A stretch of 64,000 nt of DNA from Nannocystis exedens (GTDB lineage Bacteria; Myxococcota_A; Polyangia; Nannocystales; Nannocystaceae). The notes beneath the pieces are model-generated. The model did not search any database and was not told where the DNA came from. It was given only the letters and a program-made list of their open reading frames with translations. The stretch covers positions 3,544,001-3,608,000 of the forward strand of contig NZ_NETK01000001.1 in the NCBI RefSeq assembly GCF_002343915.1, in the 5' to 3' direction. The position numbers were made by a program, and so were the translations under genes. How positions within the stretch are numbered: the stretch's first letter is position 1; each line of letters begins with the position of its first letter. Positions 42,502-53,994 of the stretch are shown here, in pieces.

Positions 42502-43218
42502 ATGCTCACGGCCAGGTCCACACCGCTGCCCGAAGTTCTGGCGGCGTTGCCGATCTTCCCGCTGCCGAACGTCGTCCTCCTGCCCGGTATGGTGCTGCCG
42601 CTCAACGTGTTCGAGCCGCGCTACCTGCAGCTCGTCGACCACGCGTTGAATGAGGGCCAGCACATCGGCGTGCCGCTGCTGCGGCCGCGCGGCGAACGGA
42701 CCGTGGACCGCCGTCCCGCCTTCGAACCGGTGTTCGGGCTCGGCAAGCTGGTGTTTCACCTGCGGCTGCCCGACGGCCGGCGACTGATCCGCCTCGAGGG
42801 CCTCGGCCGGGTGCAACTCGTGCGCGAGCTGCCGATGACCAACCTCTTCCGCCAGGTCGAGGCCGTGGCGCTGCCCGAGCCGCCGGTGTACGACAAGTCG
42901 ACGCTGCTGCTGCTGCGCTCGCAGATCGAGCGGCTGGCCCGGCTGTCCGGCGACGACGGCGACGCGCTCAGCTCGCTGCTCGCCCTGCCCGACCCGCGGA
43001 TCCTCCTCTACGCGCTCACCGCCTTCCTCCCCAGCCTCGAGCTCATGGGCGGCCACGACGTCGCCTCCGCCGCCGCCCGGCGCCAGCTCGTCGACCTGCA
43101 GCAGCAGAGTTTGGCCGCCGAGACCCCCGAGGACCGCCTCAGCTTCCTCGTCGACCGCACCGCCGCGCTGCTGCGCCGCCTCGGCGAGACCACCGAGGCG
43201 TCGATCCTGCTCAACTAG
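42502..43218 (+). CDS. LON N-terminal (PUA-like) domain protein
   Basis: A 238-residue stand-alone Lon substrate-binding-domain protein: LPIFPLPNVVLLPGMVLPLNVFEPRYLQLV, then GVPLLRP, VFGLGKLV, RLEGLGRVQLVREL, and helical C-terminus with LLALPDPRILLYALTAFLP. There is no ATPase or protease domain. Stand-alone forms may adapt or scavenge substrates for Lon; the function is open. Confidence 0.85.
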   Translation: MLTARSTPLPEVLAALPIFPLPNVVLLPGMVLPLNVFEPRYLQLVDHALNEGQHIGVPLLRPRGERTVDRRPAFEPVFGLGKLVFHLRLPDGRRLIRLEGLGRVQLVRELPMTNLFRQVEAVALPEPPVYDKSTLLLLRSQIERLARLSGDDGDALSSLLALPDPRILLYALTAFLPSLELMGGHDVASAAARRQLVDLQQQSLAAETPEDRLSFLVDRTAALLRRLGETTEASILLN

Positions 43219-43382
43219 GCTGCTCCAGCGGACATGTTCCATGCGACATGTCCGCTGCGACATGCCCTGATCGGCATGTCCGAACCGGAATCTGCCTCGC
43301 TTGCACCCGGCGAGCCGCGGCGATCTCCGGCTGCCGCAGGAGTCAGGCGCCGCCTGCTGCTCGCTCGGGCCGCCGCCGCCGC
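43219..43382. repeat. Tandem hairpins between convergent genes
   Basis: A perfect 10-bp inverted repeat GCGGACATGT-N8-ACATGTCCGC at 43228-43255, then GACATGCC-CTGATC-GGCATGTC at 43259-43280 and an exact half-site CATGTCCGAA at 43275-43284. These lie just after the LON-domain gene and 100 bp before the mrp stop, and may end both transcripts. Confidence 0.7.
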
Positions 43383-44468
43383 TCAGGTCACCGTGCGCAG
43401 CAGGCTGCTGCGCTTCGGCCCGGTCGCGCTGAGCTTGCTGAGGGCCAGCGCCGCGCGGGCGGCCACGCTGGTGAGGGCCTTGGCCTGTTCGCTGGCGGGC
43501 GCGCCCTCCACCACCGGCACGCCGGACTCGCCGCCGTAGGACACCTTGTTGTCGATGGGCACCTGGCCGAGCAGCTCGACGCCGAGCTCGCGGGCCAGGG
43601 CGGCCCCGCCGCCGCTGGCGAAGATCGCGTCGTGATGGCCGCAGGACGGGCACACGTAGTAGCTCATGTTCTCGACCACCCCGACGACCGGGACCTCGAG
43701 TTTATTAAACATGTTGACCGCGCGGCGGACGTCGATGAGCGCGACCTCCTGCGGGGTCGTGACCATGATCGAGCCGGTGATCGGGATCAGCTGGGCGAGC
43801 GAGAGCTGGGCGTCACCTGTCCCCGGGGGCAGGTCGACGATCAAGTAGTCGATCTCGCCCCAGTCGACGTCCTCGAGGAACTGCTTGAGCAGCTTGTGGA
43901 TCATCGGCCCGCGCCAGACCACCGCGTTGCCGGGCTCGACGAAGAAGGCGACGCTCATCACCGGGATCCCGCGGTACAGCGCGGGGCTGATGCGGTCGCC
44001 GGCGAGCGTGGTCGACGTCTCGCGCTCGGGCGTGCCGAGCATCTTGGGCACGCTGGGCCCGTAGATGTCGGCGTCGAGGATCGCCACCTTGGCGCCGAGG
44101 CGGTGCAGCGCCGTCGCCACGTTGACGCTGACGGTGCTCTTGCCGACGCCGCCCTTGCCGGCCGCGACGGCGAGGATGTTCTTCACCGTCGGCAGGCGGT
44201 TCAGGTCCTGGCGCGCCGGCTTCTGCGGCACCTTGAGGCCCCACTCGATCGTGCCGCGGAGGTTGCGAGCGGCGAGCGCCGCGCGCACCGACGCCTCGAG
44301 GGCGTCGCGCAGCGGGAAACCGGGCGAGATCAGGTCGATCCTGAACGTCGCCTCGCCCGCGGCGTCGATGCGGACGTCCGAGACCTGGTCGGCGACGATC
44401 TCGCGGCCGGTCGCCGGGTCCTTCACGCCCGACAGCGCGGCCAGCACTTGCTCCACAGTGACGCTCAT
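43383..44468 (-). CDS. mrp: Mrp/NBP35-type Fe-S cluster carrier ATPase (ApbC)
   Basis: A 361-residue Mrp. An N-terminal MIP18/DUF59-like domain (about 1-75) precedes the P-loop NTPase with deviant Walker A GKGGVGKST (104-112), DADIYGPSVPKMLG, DLPPGTGDAQL, and the Fe-S-binding CPSC near the C-terminus. It carries Fe-S clusters to targets. It is coupled to the ferredoxin gene by an ATGA overlap. A half-like palindrome ACCTGTCC-CCGG-GGGCAGGT lies over DLPPGTG. Confidence 0.93.
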   Translation of the reverse strand: MSVTVEQVLAALSGVKDPATGREIVADQVSDVRIDAAGEATFRIDLISPGFPLRDALEASVRAALAARNLRGTIEWGLKVPQKPARQDLNRLPTVKNILAVAAGKGGVGKSTVSVNVATALHRLGAKVAILDADIYGPSVPKMLGTPERETSTTLAGDRISPALYRGIPVMSVAFFVEPGNAVVWRGPMIHKLLKQFLEDVDWGEIDYLIVDLPPGTGDAQLSLAQLIPITGSIMVTTPQEVALIDVRRAVNMFNKLEVPVVGVVENMSYYVCPSCGHHDAIFASGGGAALARELGVELLGQVPIDNKVSYGGESGVPVVEGAPASEQAKALTSVAARAALALSKLSATGPKRSSLLRTVT

Positions 44469-44869
44469 GGGTTCTTCTCCTCCGCCGCCTGTGCGTCGGG
44501 ATCCTCATGCCCCTCGAGCGCCGACAGGTCGAGCAGGTTGTCCTTGGGCAGGCGGTGGCGCCGCAGCGCCTCGCCGGGTTCGCCGGCGAGCACATGCTCG
44601 CGCATGAGCGCGTCGGCCGTCGCCACGTCCATACGCCCGTAGTACGTCGCGCCGCCCTTGTCGTCGACCACCAACACGGTGACCCCTGACTCACACGGAC
44701 CGAGGCACGTGCAACCCATCACGCGCAGCTGCGTCTTGAGACCGAGCTCGACGCGGAGCTGCTTGAGGCGGTCGAGCACGTCTTTGCTGCCACGACGCAT
44801 GCAGCTGCCCTGGATCGCGTCAGGGTCGCGCAAGTTCTGGCAGACGAACACGAGCGAAGGCTGCTTCAT
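44465..44869 (-). CDS. [2Fe-2S] ferredoxin (thioredoxin-like)
   Basis: A 134-residue ferredoxin-domain protein with Cys residues in FVCQN, GSCMRRG and GCTCLGPCESG, giving the four cluster ligands of thioredoxin-like ferredoxins. Its overlap with mrp suggests it is the electron or cluster partner of the Mrp scaffold. The C-terminal 30 residues are acidic. Confidence 0.85.
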   Translation of the reverse strand: MKQPSLVFVCQNLRDPDAIQGSCMRRGSKDVLDRLKQLRVELGLKTQLRVMGCTCLGPCESGVTVLVVDDKGGATYYGRMDVATADALMREHVLAGEPGEALRRHRLPKDNLLDLSALEGHEDPDAQAAEEKNP

Positions 44870-44898
44870 GGCGCGGCGCTCACCTGTAGCACGAGGAC

Positions 44899-44927
44899 TT
44901 TGCTCGGCCGGCGCGCCGGCTTACAAT
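44899..44927 (+). promoter_or_regulatory. Putative def promoter with palindromic spacer
   Basis: TTTGCT (44899-44904), 17 bp, TACAAT (44922-44927). The spacer contains the perfect palindrome GCCGGCGCGCCGGC, a candidate operator. The start codon of def follows at 44952. Confidence 0.55.
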
Positions 44928-44951
44928 ATCGGCGGAGCCAACGCACAGGTT

Positions 44952-45515
44952 ATGGCAGTCCTCGACATCGTCAAGTATCCCGACCAGCGGCTGCGCGAGA
45001 CGACCTTCGACGTCGGCGAGATCACCGACGACATCCGTCAACTCGTCCGCGACCTGATCGATACGATGTACTCGCTCAACGCCGCCGGCATCGCCGCGAT
45101 CCAGGTCGGGCGGCTCGAGCGGATCTTCGTCCTCGACGGCAAGGTGCCCGCGGGCGGCGACGACAACAGCCCCCCGCTCGTCTTCATCAACCCCGAGCTG
45201 GTCGAGACCGGCAAGGGCCTCGCGGTCGCCGAAGAGGGCTGCCTGAGCTTCCCGGGCGTGTACGTCGAGATCAAGCGGCCGCGCTGGGCCAAGGTCCGCG
45301 CCCGCGACCTCGAGGGCAACGTGGTCGAGGTCGACGGCGACGGCCTCCTCGGTCGCGCCCTGCAGCACGAGCACGACCACCTCACCGGCAAGCTGATGAT
45401 CGACCTCGTCGGCACGATCAAAAAAGAGGTCATCAAGCGCAAGATGAAGCGCTGGCACGCCGAGCACGACGGCGAGAAGCCCGCCGCGGCGCCCAGCCTG
45501 CCCGAGCTCGTCTGA
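44952..45515 (+). CDS. def: Peptide deformylase
   Basis: A 187-residue deformylase, removing formyl groups from nascent N-termini. Motifs: GIAAIQVG (46-53), EEGCLSFPG with metal-ligand Cys97 (94-102), and HEHDH with His139/His143 (metal) and Glu140 (catalytic). Length is normal. Divergent from the ferredoxin-mrp operon. Confidence 0.95.
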   Translation: MAVLDIVKYPDQRLRETTFDVGEITDDIRQLVRDLIDTMYSLNAAGIAAIQVGRLERIFVLDGKVPAGGDDNSPPLVFINPELVETGKGLAVAEEGCLSFPGVYVEIKRPRWAKVRARDLEGNVVEVDGDGLLGRALQHEHDHLTGKLMIDLVGTIKKEVIKRKMKRWHAEHDGEKPAAAPSLPELV

Positions 45516-45555
45516 ACCGGCTCCCGCGCCGGGCAGCGCCGGCGCGCCTCGTCGA

Positions 45556-45587
45556 GGCCGCTCGGTCCCCCGAGCGGCCGCTGCTTT
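45556..45587 (+). terminator. Rho-independent terminator of def
   Basis: Perfect 10-bp stem GGCCGCTCGG-TCCC-CCGAGCGGCC, followed by GCTGCTTTTGG. Confidence 0.8.
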
Positions 45588-45614
45588 TGGGTCCGGCGGC
45601 CGCCGCCGGCCCGC

Positions 45615-47912
<2,298 letters not shown>

Positions 47913-48032
47913 AGGGCCTGCAAGATACTCGCAGCCGCCCAGGTCGTCACGTCCCTCGCGCGCACGCGGGCGCGCAGGCCGGTTCACGGGCGCGCGCAGG
48001 CACCTACGCGCGGCGGTCGAGGCTCGCGCTCG

Positions 48033-48935
48033 CTAGCGGTCGAGCAGCTTGTGCACCTGCGTCCGCTCCCACAGCACCGCCTCGGCGTAGCGGTCGAAGA
48101 GCGCCTCTGCGCGGCGGAACTCGGGCGTGTGATAGACCCGGCGCCCGTCGACGATCGGCATGTCGTGCACCTCGTGAAGCATCTCATGGTAGATGATCCA
48201 CTCGACGAAGAAGCGCGGGACGTCGGCGGCGTCGAGCACCGGATGCACGCGGATGAGCCGCTCCTCGATCGAGTAGCTGCCGAGCTTGATCGACTCGCGC
48301 CCGGGCTTGCGGCGGGTCCGCGGGCCCCAGGTGATCTTGGCCTCGATGGTTCCGCCGAAGTAGCGGGCGTTGAGGTCGTCGAACAGCTCCTGCAGGTTGA
48401 AGTGCGCGCCCTGGGTGTCGAGCTGCTGCGCCCGCGGCTTCTCGGCGTCGCGGATCAGGTGCTCGTTGCCGTCGATGTAGCGGCGCAGCAGCGCCCCCGC
48501 GTCGCGGTCCTGCGACTGCGCGTAGCGGGCGACCGCCCGCAGCACCGCCGGCGGAGCCGCCGCGAACATTCGGTGCATGCGCAAGGTGTAGACGCCCTGC
48601 CCGCGCTTGACGGACAGCATCGTGTGGACGTTGTCGGTGAAGATGATGCGCGCCCGATGGCCCGCCTTCAGGTAGGCCGACAGCCGCCGCTGCAGCCACT
48701 GGCGCAGCGCATCCTCCGTCGCCGGGTCGAGCTCGCCGGCCGCCGCGCGCTCCGCCGCCGCCGTCAGCGCCTCCTCGGTGTCGTCGCCGAACTCGCCGCC
48801 GACATCGACGTCGACATCGTCCTCGTCGGCGTCCCGGGCGCCGCGCACGCTCGGCTCGGCGGCGACTTCCTCCGCCGGAGACTCGGCGTCGACGAGGCGG
48901 AGCGCGGGGGCGGTGGCGGAGCGGTTGGACTTCAT
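48033..48935 (-). CDS. SprT-like zinc metalloprotease
   Basis: A 300-residue protein with an acidic N-terminal half and a C-terminal SprT-like fold: LFDDLNARYFGG, ITWGPRTRRKPGRESIKLGSYSI, WIIYHEMLHEVH (HExxH with Glu catalytic), and YHTPEFRRAEALFDRY. SprT/Spartan relatives process DNA-protein crosslinks or act as intracellular proteases; the bacterial role is unclear. An upstream ATG at 49019 would extend it by 28 residues. Confidence 0.85.
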   Translation of the reverse strand: MKSNRSATAPALRLVDAESPAEEVAAEPSVRGARDADEDDVDVDVGGEFGDDTEEALTAAAERAAAGELDPATEDALRQWLQRRLSAYLKAGHRARIIFTDNVHTMLSVKRGQGVYTLRMHRMFAAAPPAVLRAVARYAQSQDRDAGALLRRYIDGNEHLIRDAEKPRAQQLDTQGAHFNLQELFDDLNARYFGGTIEAKITWGPRTRRKPGRESIKLGSYSIEERLIRVHPVLDAADVPRFFVEWIIYHEMLHEVHDMPIVDGRRVYHTPEFRRAEALFDRYAEAVLWERTQVHKLLDR

Positions 48936-49206
48936 CGCGGCAGAGCGCCCTGCAGGCGCTGGACGACCACGCAGGTCGGATGCGGTCGAGTCTCTCGGGG
49001 CGAGCGGCATCATAGGCATCGGTGTCGAGGTTACGAGTTCGCGGTGATCTCGATGGGATCAACGAGCTCGGATGTAGGATATCCGCCTACGCGACAGCGT
49101 CGAATTCGTGGAGCATCGGCCCCGCCTCGCCGGTCGCGGCGCGAAATTTGATCTGCCCCGCGCGATCTGGAAGGCGCCCCGCCGCGGGGCAGTACACTGC
49201 CGGCGC

Positions 49207-49878
49207 ATGCACCTGCGCGTCCTGCTCTTCGCGGGCCTCCGCGAGCGCCTCCGCCGCGACAGCGTCGACCTCGAGCTGCCCGTCGGGGCGCGCGTCCGCG
49301 ACCTGCTCGCCGCACTCGCCCGCGACTGGCCTGAGCTTTCGGCCAGCCTCTCGGTCTGCCGCGTCGCCGTCGACCACGAGTTCGTCGCCGCCGACCACGT
49401 GATCGCCGAGGGCAGCGAGGTCGCCGTCATCCCGCCGGTCAGCGGCGGCCACGACGGGCCCGCGGCCTATCAATTGATCAAGGGCCGCCCGCTCTCGCTG
49501 GCCGACGTCGTCGCCGCGGTCGCGCACGCCGGCGCGGGCGGCATCGACATCTTCGTCGGCAACGTGCGCGACAAGAGCCGCGGCCACGACATCGCGCGCC
49601 TCGAGTACGAGGCCTACGAGCCGATGGCGCTGCGCGTGATGCAGCAGATCGGCGCCGCGGTGGAGGCCGAGACCCCCGGGGTGAGGGTGGCGATCCACCA
49701 CCGCCTCGGGACCCTGCAGATCGGCGACAGCGCGGTGATCGTGGCCGCCTCCGCGCCGCACCGCGCGGAGGCGTTCGCGGCCTGTCGCGCGGCGATCGAG
49801 CGGCTCAAGCAGGACGTGCCGATCTGGAAGCGCGAGGTCGCCACCGACGGCCACGCGTGGGTCGTGCAGGGCCCGTGA
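49207..49878 (+). CDS. MoaD-MoaE fusion, molybdopterin synthase
   Basis: A 223-residue fusion. Residues 1-81 are MoaD (HLRVLLFAGLRERLRRDSVDLELP, ending PPVSGG at 76-81), and about 90-223 are MoaE (IDIFVGNVRDKSRGHDIARLEYEAYEPMA, HRLGTLQIGDSAVIVAASAPHRAEAFAACRAAIERLKQDVPIWKRE). The GG must become a C-terminal thiocarboxylate for sulfur transfer to cyclic pyranopterin, so cleavage after Gly81 is expected, as in mycobacterial MoaX. An upstream ATG at 49108 would add 33 residues without domain support. Confidence 0.9.
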   Translation: MHLRVLLFAGLRERLRRDSVDLELPVGARVRDLLAALARDWPELSASLSVCRVAVDHEFVAADHVIAEGSEVAVIPPVSGGHDGPAAYQLIKGRPLSLADVVAAVAHAGAGGIDIFVGNVRDKSRGHDIARLEYEAYEPMALRVMQQIGAAVEAETPGVRVAIHHRLGTLQIGDSAVIVAASAPHRAEAFAACRAAIERLKQDVPIWKREVATDGHAWVVQGP

Positions 49879-49899
49879 CGCTCCTCTACCGTGGGGAGC

Positions 49900-50780
49900 A
49901 TGCGCGCTCGCCTCGCCCTGCTCCTCCTCGTCGTCGCTCCCGCCTGCGCCGAGGGTGAGAGCTCGTCCGGGTTCGGCAGCACGCCGGGGGTGACGACCGC
50001 GACGATCACCGCCGCGAGCGACGGCACCGGCACCGGCACCGGCACGACGGCGCCCATCACCGGCGGCGGCGCCTGCGGCGACGGCAGCTGCGACGGCGGC
50101 GAGTCCTGCGAGACATGTCCCGAAGACTGCGGCGCGGCTGCGAGGCGGTCTGCGGCGACGGCATGTGCGTCGGCGCCGAGGACTGCCTGGCCTGCGCGAG
50201 CGACTGCGAGTGCGCGCCGTACTGCGGCGACGGCACGTGCGACATGCCGCGCGAGAACTGCTTCAACTGCGCGGGTGATTGCGGCCCGTGCGGGGTGGCC
50301 TGCGGCGACGAGACCTGCACGCCCGGCCGCGAGGACTGCCTGAGCTGCCCCGTCGACCGCGGCGACTGCCCCGCCGGTTGCGACGACGGCACCTGCGGCC
50401 CCGGCGAGGACTGCATGAGCTGCCCCGCCGACCGCGACGCCTGTGCTCCCGCGTGCGGCGACGGCACCTGCGACGTCGGCCTCGACGACCGCGACAGCTG
50501 CCCGCAGGACTGCGGCGCGTGCCCGCCGGCGTGCGGCGACGGCACGTGCAACGGCGCCGAGACCTGCGGCTCGTGCAAGGCCGACTGCGAGGCGCTGTGC
50601 ACCCCGTGCGCGTGCAAGGACGGCGACCCCAACTTCAACAACGTCTGTCACTGGCCGCCGAGCACCCCGGGCTGCCCTCCGACCGCGCCGGGCGGCTTCT
50701 GCGACCCCGACGGCGACGGCAGCTTCGACGACGGCGACTGGCAGAAGGGCTACTTCGAGTACGCCGACAAGCGCTCGTGA
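49900..50780 (+). pseudogene. Cys-rich CGDG lipoprotein interrupted by a frameshift
   Basis: The frame starts MRARLALLLLVVAPAC (lipobox, Cys16), with a Thr/Gly linker and CGDGSC..ESCETCPEDCGAAA. It then needs a one-base backward shift near 50136, after which the Cys-rich repeats continue in the next frame (EAVCGDGMC, CGDGTCDM, and so on, to 50780, stop at YADKRS). Both halves carry the same repeat, so one gene has been broken or is an assembly error. A dispersed element with CATGTCCCGAAGAC (50114-50127) sits about 10 bp upstream of the shift. Without the shift the reading would be a short Arg/Ala-rich tail. Confidence 0.7.
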
Positions 50781-50837
50781 GTCCCGGGCGCGCGGGCGAA
50801 CACGGCGCCCGGCCGCTGGGGTACTCTCGCCCGGCCC

Positions 50838-53831
50838 ATGGCCCGCTACGCCCCGCTCTTCCTCCTCTTCTTCCTGTCAGGCATCAGCGGCCTCATCTAC
50901 GAGTCGATCTGGTCGCGCTACATCAAGCAGTTCGTCGGCAGCGCCGCCACCGCCCAGGTCCTCGTGCTCAGCCTGTTCATGGGCGGCATGGCGCTCGGCT
51001 CGCTGCTCGCCTCGCGCAAGCTCGCGGGCGTGCGCCGGCCGGTGCGCGCGTACGGCCTGATCGAGGGCGGCATCGGCCTGTACGCGCTGGCGTTCCCGTG
51101 GCTCAGCGAGCTGGCGATGCGCGTGTGCTACGACCACGTGTTCCCCGGGCTCGGCGGCGGCTTCGCCGTCGACCTGATCAAGTGGAGCGTCGCCGGCCTC
51201 TTGATCCTCCCGCCGTGCGTGCTGCTGGGCATGACCTTCCCGCTGATGAGCGCCGGCATCCTCCGCCGCGACCCCGAGCGCTCCGGCGAGATCCTCAGCT
51301 TCCTCTACTTCACCAACAGCCTCGGCGCCGCGCTCGGGGCCCTGCTGTCGGGCTTCGTCCTGGTCGCCAATTTCGGCCTGCCGGGCACCCTCGCCTGCGC
51401 CGCCGGGCTCAACATCGTCATCGCCGCGATCGCCTTCGCCCACCGCCGCGAGCACCCGCCGATCACCGAGGACACCGCGGTGTCGGCCGGCACCGACGAC
51501 CTCGTCAAGCTGCTGCTGCTCGTGGCCTTCGGGACCGGTCTGTCCTCCTTCATGTACGAGATCGGGTGGATCCGCCTGCTGTCGATGATCATCGGCAGCG
51601 CGACCCACTCGTTCGAGGTCATGCTGTCGGCGTTCGTGTTCGGCCTGGCGATCGGCGGGCTATGGGTGCGCAAGCGGATGGACCGGTTCAAGCGGCCCGA
51701 GCTGGTGCTCGGCATCGTCCAGCTGATCATGGGCGTCGCCGCGATCGCGACCTTGCCGGCCTATCAATGGGCGGTCGAGGCGATCGGCTGGCTCTTGGTC
51801 GACGCGCAGGGCGCCCGCACCGAGGCGCTGTGGCAGCAGTTCAACGTCCTCCGCTACGCGCTGTGCCTGCTCATCATGTTCCCGGCGACCTTCTGCGCCG
51901 GCATGACCCTGCCGCTCATCACCCACGTGCTGCTGCGCCGCGGCCAGCCCGAGGGCGTCATCGGCCGCGTCTACGGCTTCAACACCTTCGGCGCGATCGC
52001 CGGGGCCGTGCTCGCCGGCCTCGTGCTCATGCCGCTCATCGGTCTGCAGCGCGTCATCGTCCTCGGCGCCGCCGTCGACGTCGCCCTCGGCCTCGCGCTC
52101 GTGTTCGGCGACGCCCGCCGGGCCAAGAACCCGGCCAAGATCCGCAGCTTCGGTCGGATCGCCGCCGGCAGCTCGCTCCTCACCCTCGCGTTCGGCCTGT
52201 TCGTCGTCAAGATCGACCCGATGGTCCTGTCGGCCACCGTGTTCCGCAACGGCCGCACCCGCCTGCCCGAGGGCTTCGAGCTGCTGTCCTACGTCGACGG
52301 CCGCACCGCCTCGGTCTCGGTCATCCGCCTCACCGACGAACGCGAGTACCGCGTCATCTACACCAACGGCAAGCCCGACGCCTCGGTCGTGCTCAACCGT
52401 TACCCCAAGGACCGCGACCCCGAGCTCGGCCCCGACTTCGCCGGCGACGAGCCCAACCAGGTGCTCGTCGGCCTGCTGCCCTTGATGGCCAGGCCCGAGG
52501 CGACCGACGTCGCGCTGATCGGCTTCGGCTCGGGGGTGACGGCGCACGTGCTGCTCGGCTCGCCGGCGCTGCAGCGCCTCGACACCATCGAGATCGAGCG
52601 CGAGATGGTGACGGGCTCGCGCAACTTCTACCCGGCCAACGCGCGCGCCTACGACGACCCGCGCAATCACTTCTGGTTCGACGACGCCAAGGCCTACTTC
52701 GCCGGGGCCGCGCGGCAGTTCGACATCATCGTCTCGGAGCCGACCAACCCGTGGGTCAGCGGCGTCTCGAGCCTGTTCACGGTCGAGTTCTACCGCGAGG
52801 CCAAGCGCTACCTGAAGCCGGGCGGGATCCTCGCCCAGTGGCTGCAGGGCTACGAGCTCAGCGACGAGCTCCTGCTGACCGTCCTCGCCGCCCTCGACCA
52901 GGAGTTCAGCGACTACCAGATCCTCCGCGTCGGCTCCAGCGACTGGGTCATCCTCTCGGTCGCCGACGGCGAGCTCGGGCGGCTCAGCGACCTCCCGCTC
53001 GCGTGGCAGCCGATGAAGCCGGAGCTGGAGCTGCTCGGCGTCCACGACATCGGCCAGGTCGACAACCTCATCGTCGCCAACCGCCGCATGCTGCACCCGT
53101 TCCTCGCCGGTCGCCCGGCCAACTCCGACGCCATGCCGCTGCTCGACACCGGCGCCGAGAAGGCCCGCTTCCTCAAGGACTCGGCCGGCTTCCTCCACCG
53201 GATCCGCTGGACCCCGGCGCCGCTGCTCGAGGTGCTCGGCGGCATCGAACGCCGGCCCTACCCGGCCAAGGGCATCGGCGACCGCCGCGACCCGCACGTG
53301 TTCGAGGAGGCCGAGACCGCGGTCGCGCTGCTGCGCTTCCACGCCGACCCGACCCTGCGCTTCGCCGAGGACATCAGCCTCACGACGATGAACCAGTGGA
53401 TCGACGAGCAGCGCCGGATCACCGCCGGCATCGACGACTGGAACGCCTGGGTCGAGACCACCTACGGCGTCTACATCAACCTCGTGCCGCATCTCCGGCT
53501 CGACGACGTCGCCTGGTGGAAGGAGGTGCAAGACACCGCCCGCGACCACCACGCCCCCGCCGAGGTCGTCGCCTTCCTCGACGCCCTCGACGCCCTCCAG
53601 GCGCGCGACCCCGCCCGCCTGCGCGCCCGCCTCGACGAGCTCGACGCCAAGCGCAGCAAGCTGCTCAGCAAGGGCATGCGCGCGATCTCTGGCATGGTCG
53701 CCCGCGAGCTCGCCGGCGACGTGACCGCCCGTCGCGAGTGGGCCGCCAGCAACATGGAGGGAGTCGCCGACGGCGAGCTCCGCGGCGAACGCCTGGCCTA
53801 CGAGGCCCTGCGGGCCTACGCCAGCCGGTGA
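50838..53831 (+). CDS. Membrane spermidine-synthase-like fusion protein
   Basis: A 997-residue fusion. The N-terminal about 450 residues form at least 11 membrane helices of a major-facilitator-like/SpeE-associated type (FLLFFLSGISGLIYESIWSRYI, LGALLSGFVLVANFGLPGTL). The C-terminal about 500 residues carry a spermidine-synthase-like Rossmann domain: VALIGFGSGVTAHVLLGSPALQRLDTIEIEREMV, FDDAKAYF, FDIIVSEPTNPWVSGVSSLFTVEFYREAKRYLKPGGILAQWLQGY. Similar fusions are widespread in deltaproteobacteria, substrate unknown (polyamine is inferred). A terminal helical tail follows. Confidence 0.85.
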   Translation: MARYAPLFLLFFLSGISGLIYESIWSRYIKQFVGSAATAQVLVLSLFMGGMALGSLLASRKLAGVRRPVRAYGLIEGGIGLYALAFPWLSELAMRVCYDHVFPGLGGGFAVDLIKWSVAGLLILPPCVLLGMTFPLMSAGILRRDPERSGEILSFLYFTNSLGAALGALLSGFVLVANFGLPGTLACAAGLNIVIAAIAFAHRREHPPITEDTAVSAGTDDLVKLLLLVAFGTGLSSFMYEIGWIRLLSMIIGSATHSFEVMLSAFVFGLAIGGLWVRKRMDRFKRPELVLGIVQLIMGVAAIATLPAYQWAVEAIGWLLVDAQGARTEALWQQFNVLRYALCLLIMFPATFCAGMTLPLITHVLLRRGQPEGVIGRVYGFNTFGAIAGAVLAGLVLMPLIGLQRVIVLGAAVDVALGLALVFGDARRAKNPAKIRSFGRIAAGSSLLTLAFGLFVVKIDPMVLSATVFRNGRTRLPEGFELLSYVDGRTASVSVIRLTDEREYRVIYTNGKPDASVVLNRYPKDRDPELGPDFAGDEPNQVLVGLLPLMARPEATDVALIGFGSGVTAHVLLGSPALQRLDTIEIEREMVTGSRNFYPANARAYDDPRNHFWFDDAKAYFAGAARQFDIIVSEPTNPWVSGVSSLFTVEFYREAKRYLKPGGILAQWLQGYELSDELLLTVLAALDQEFSDYQILRVGSSDWVILSVADGELGRLSDLPLAWQPMKPELELLGVHDIGQVDNLIVANRRMLHPFLAGRPANSDAMPLLDTGAEKARFLKDSAGFLHRIRWTPAPLLEVLGGIERRPYPAKGIGDRRDPHVFEEAETAVALLRFHADPTLRFAEDISLTTMNQWIDEQRRITAGIDDWNAWVETTYGVYINLVPHLRLDDVAWWKEVQDTARDHHAPAEVVAFLDALDALQARDPARLRARLDELDAKRSKLLSKGMRAISGMVARELAGDVTARREWAASNMEGVADGELRGERLAYEALRAYASR

Positions 53832-53841
53832 GCGCGGTACC

Positions 53842-53855
53842 TGTCCCTTCGGACA
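53842..53855. repeat. Dispersed hairpin TGTCC-CTTC-GGACA
   Basis: Exact paired form, 10 bp after the fusion-gene stop; likely terminator use. Confidence 0.75.
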
Positions 53856-53994
53856 TCTCACTCCTGCCTGCATGCGGGGACCCGCGCCCACCGGCGCGTC
53901 CTCTCGTGCAGAGCGCTCGCACCTCCGCTCCGGAGCTTGCGGCGTCGCGGACCCGACGGCGCGCGCGAGGTGTAGTCTGTAGACGACGCGCGGG

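Noticed and set aside
43815..43834. ACCTGTCC-CCGG-GGGCAGGT in mrp as an inserted element
   Set aside because: It encodes DLPPGTGD, a conserved Mrp motif, so the protein can explain it.
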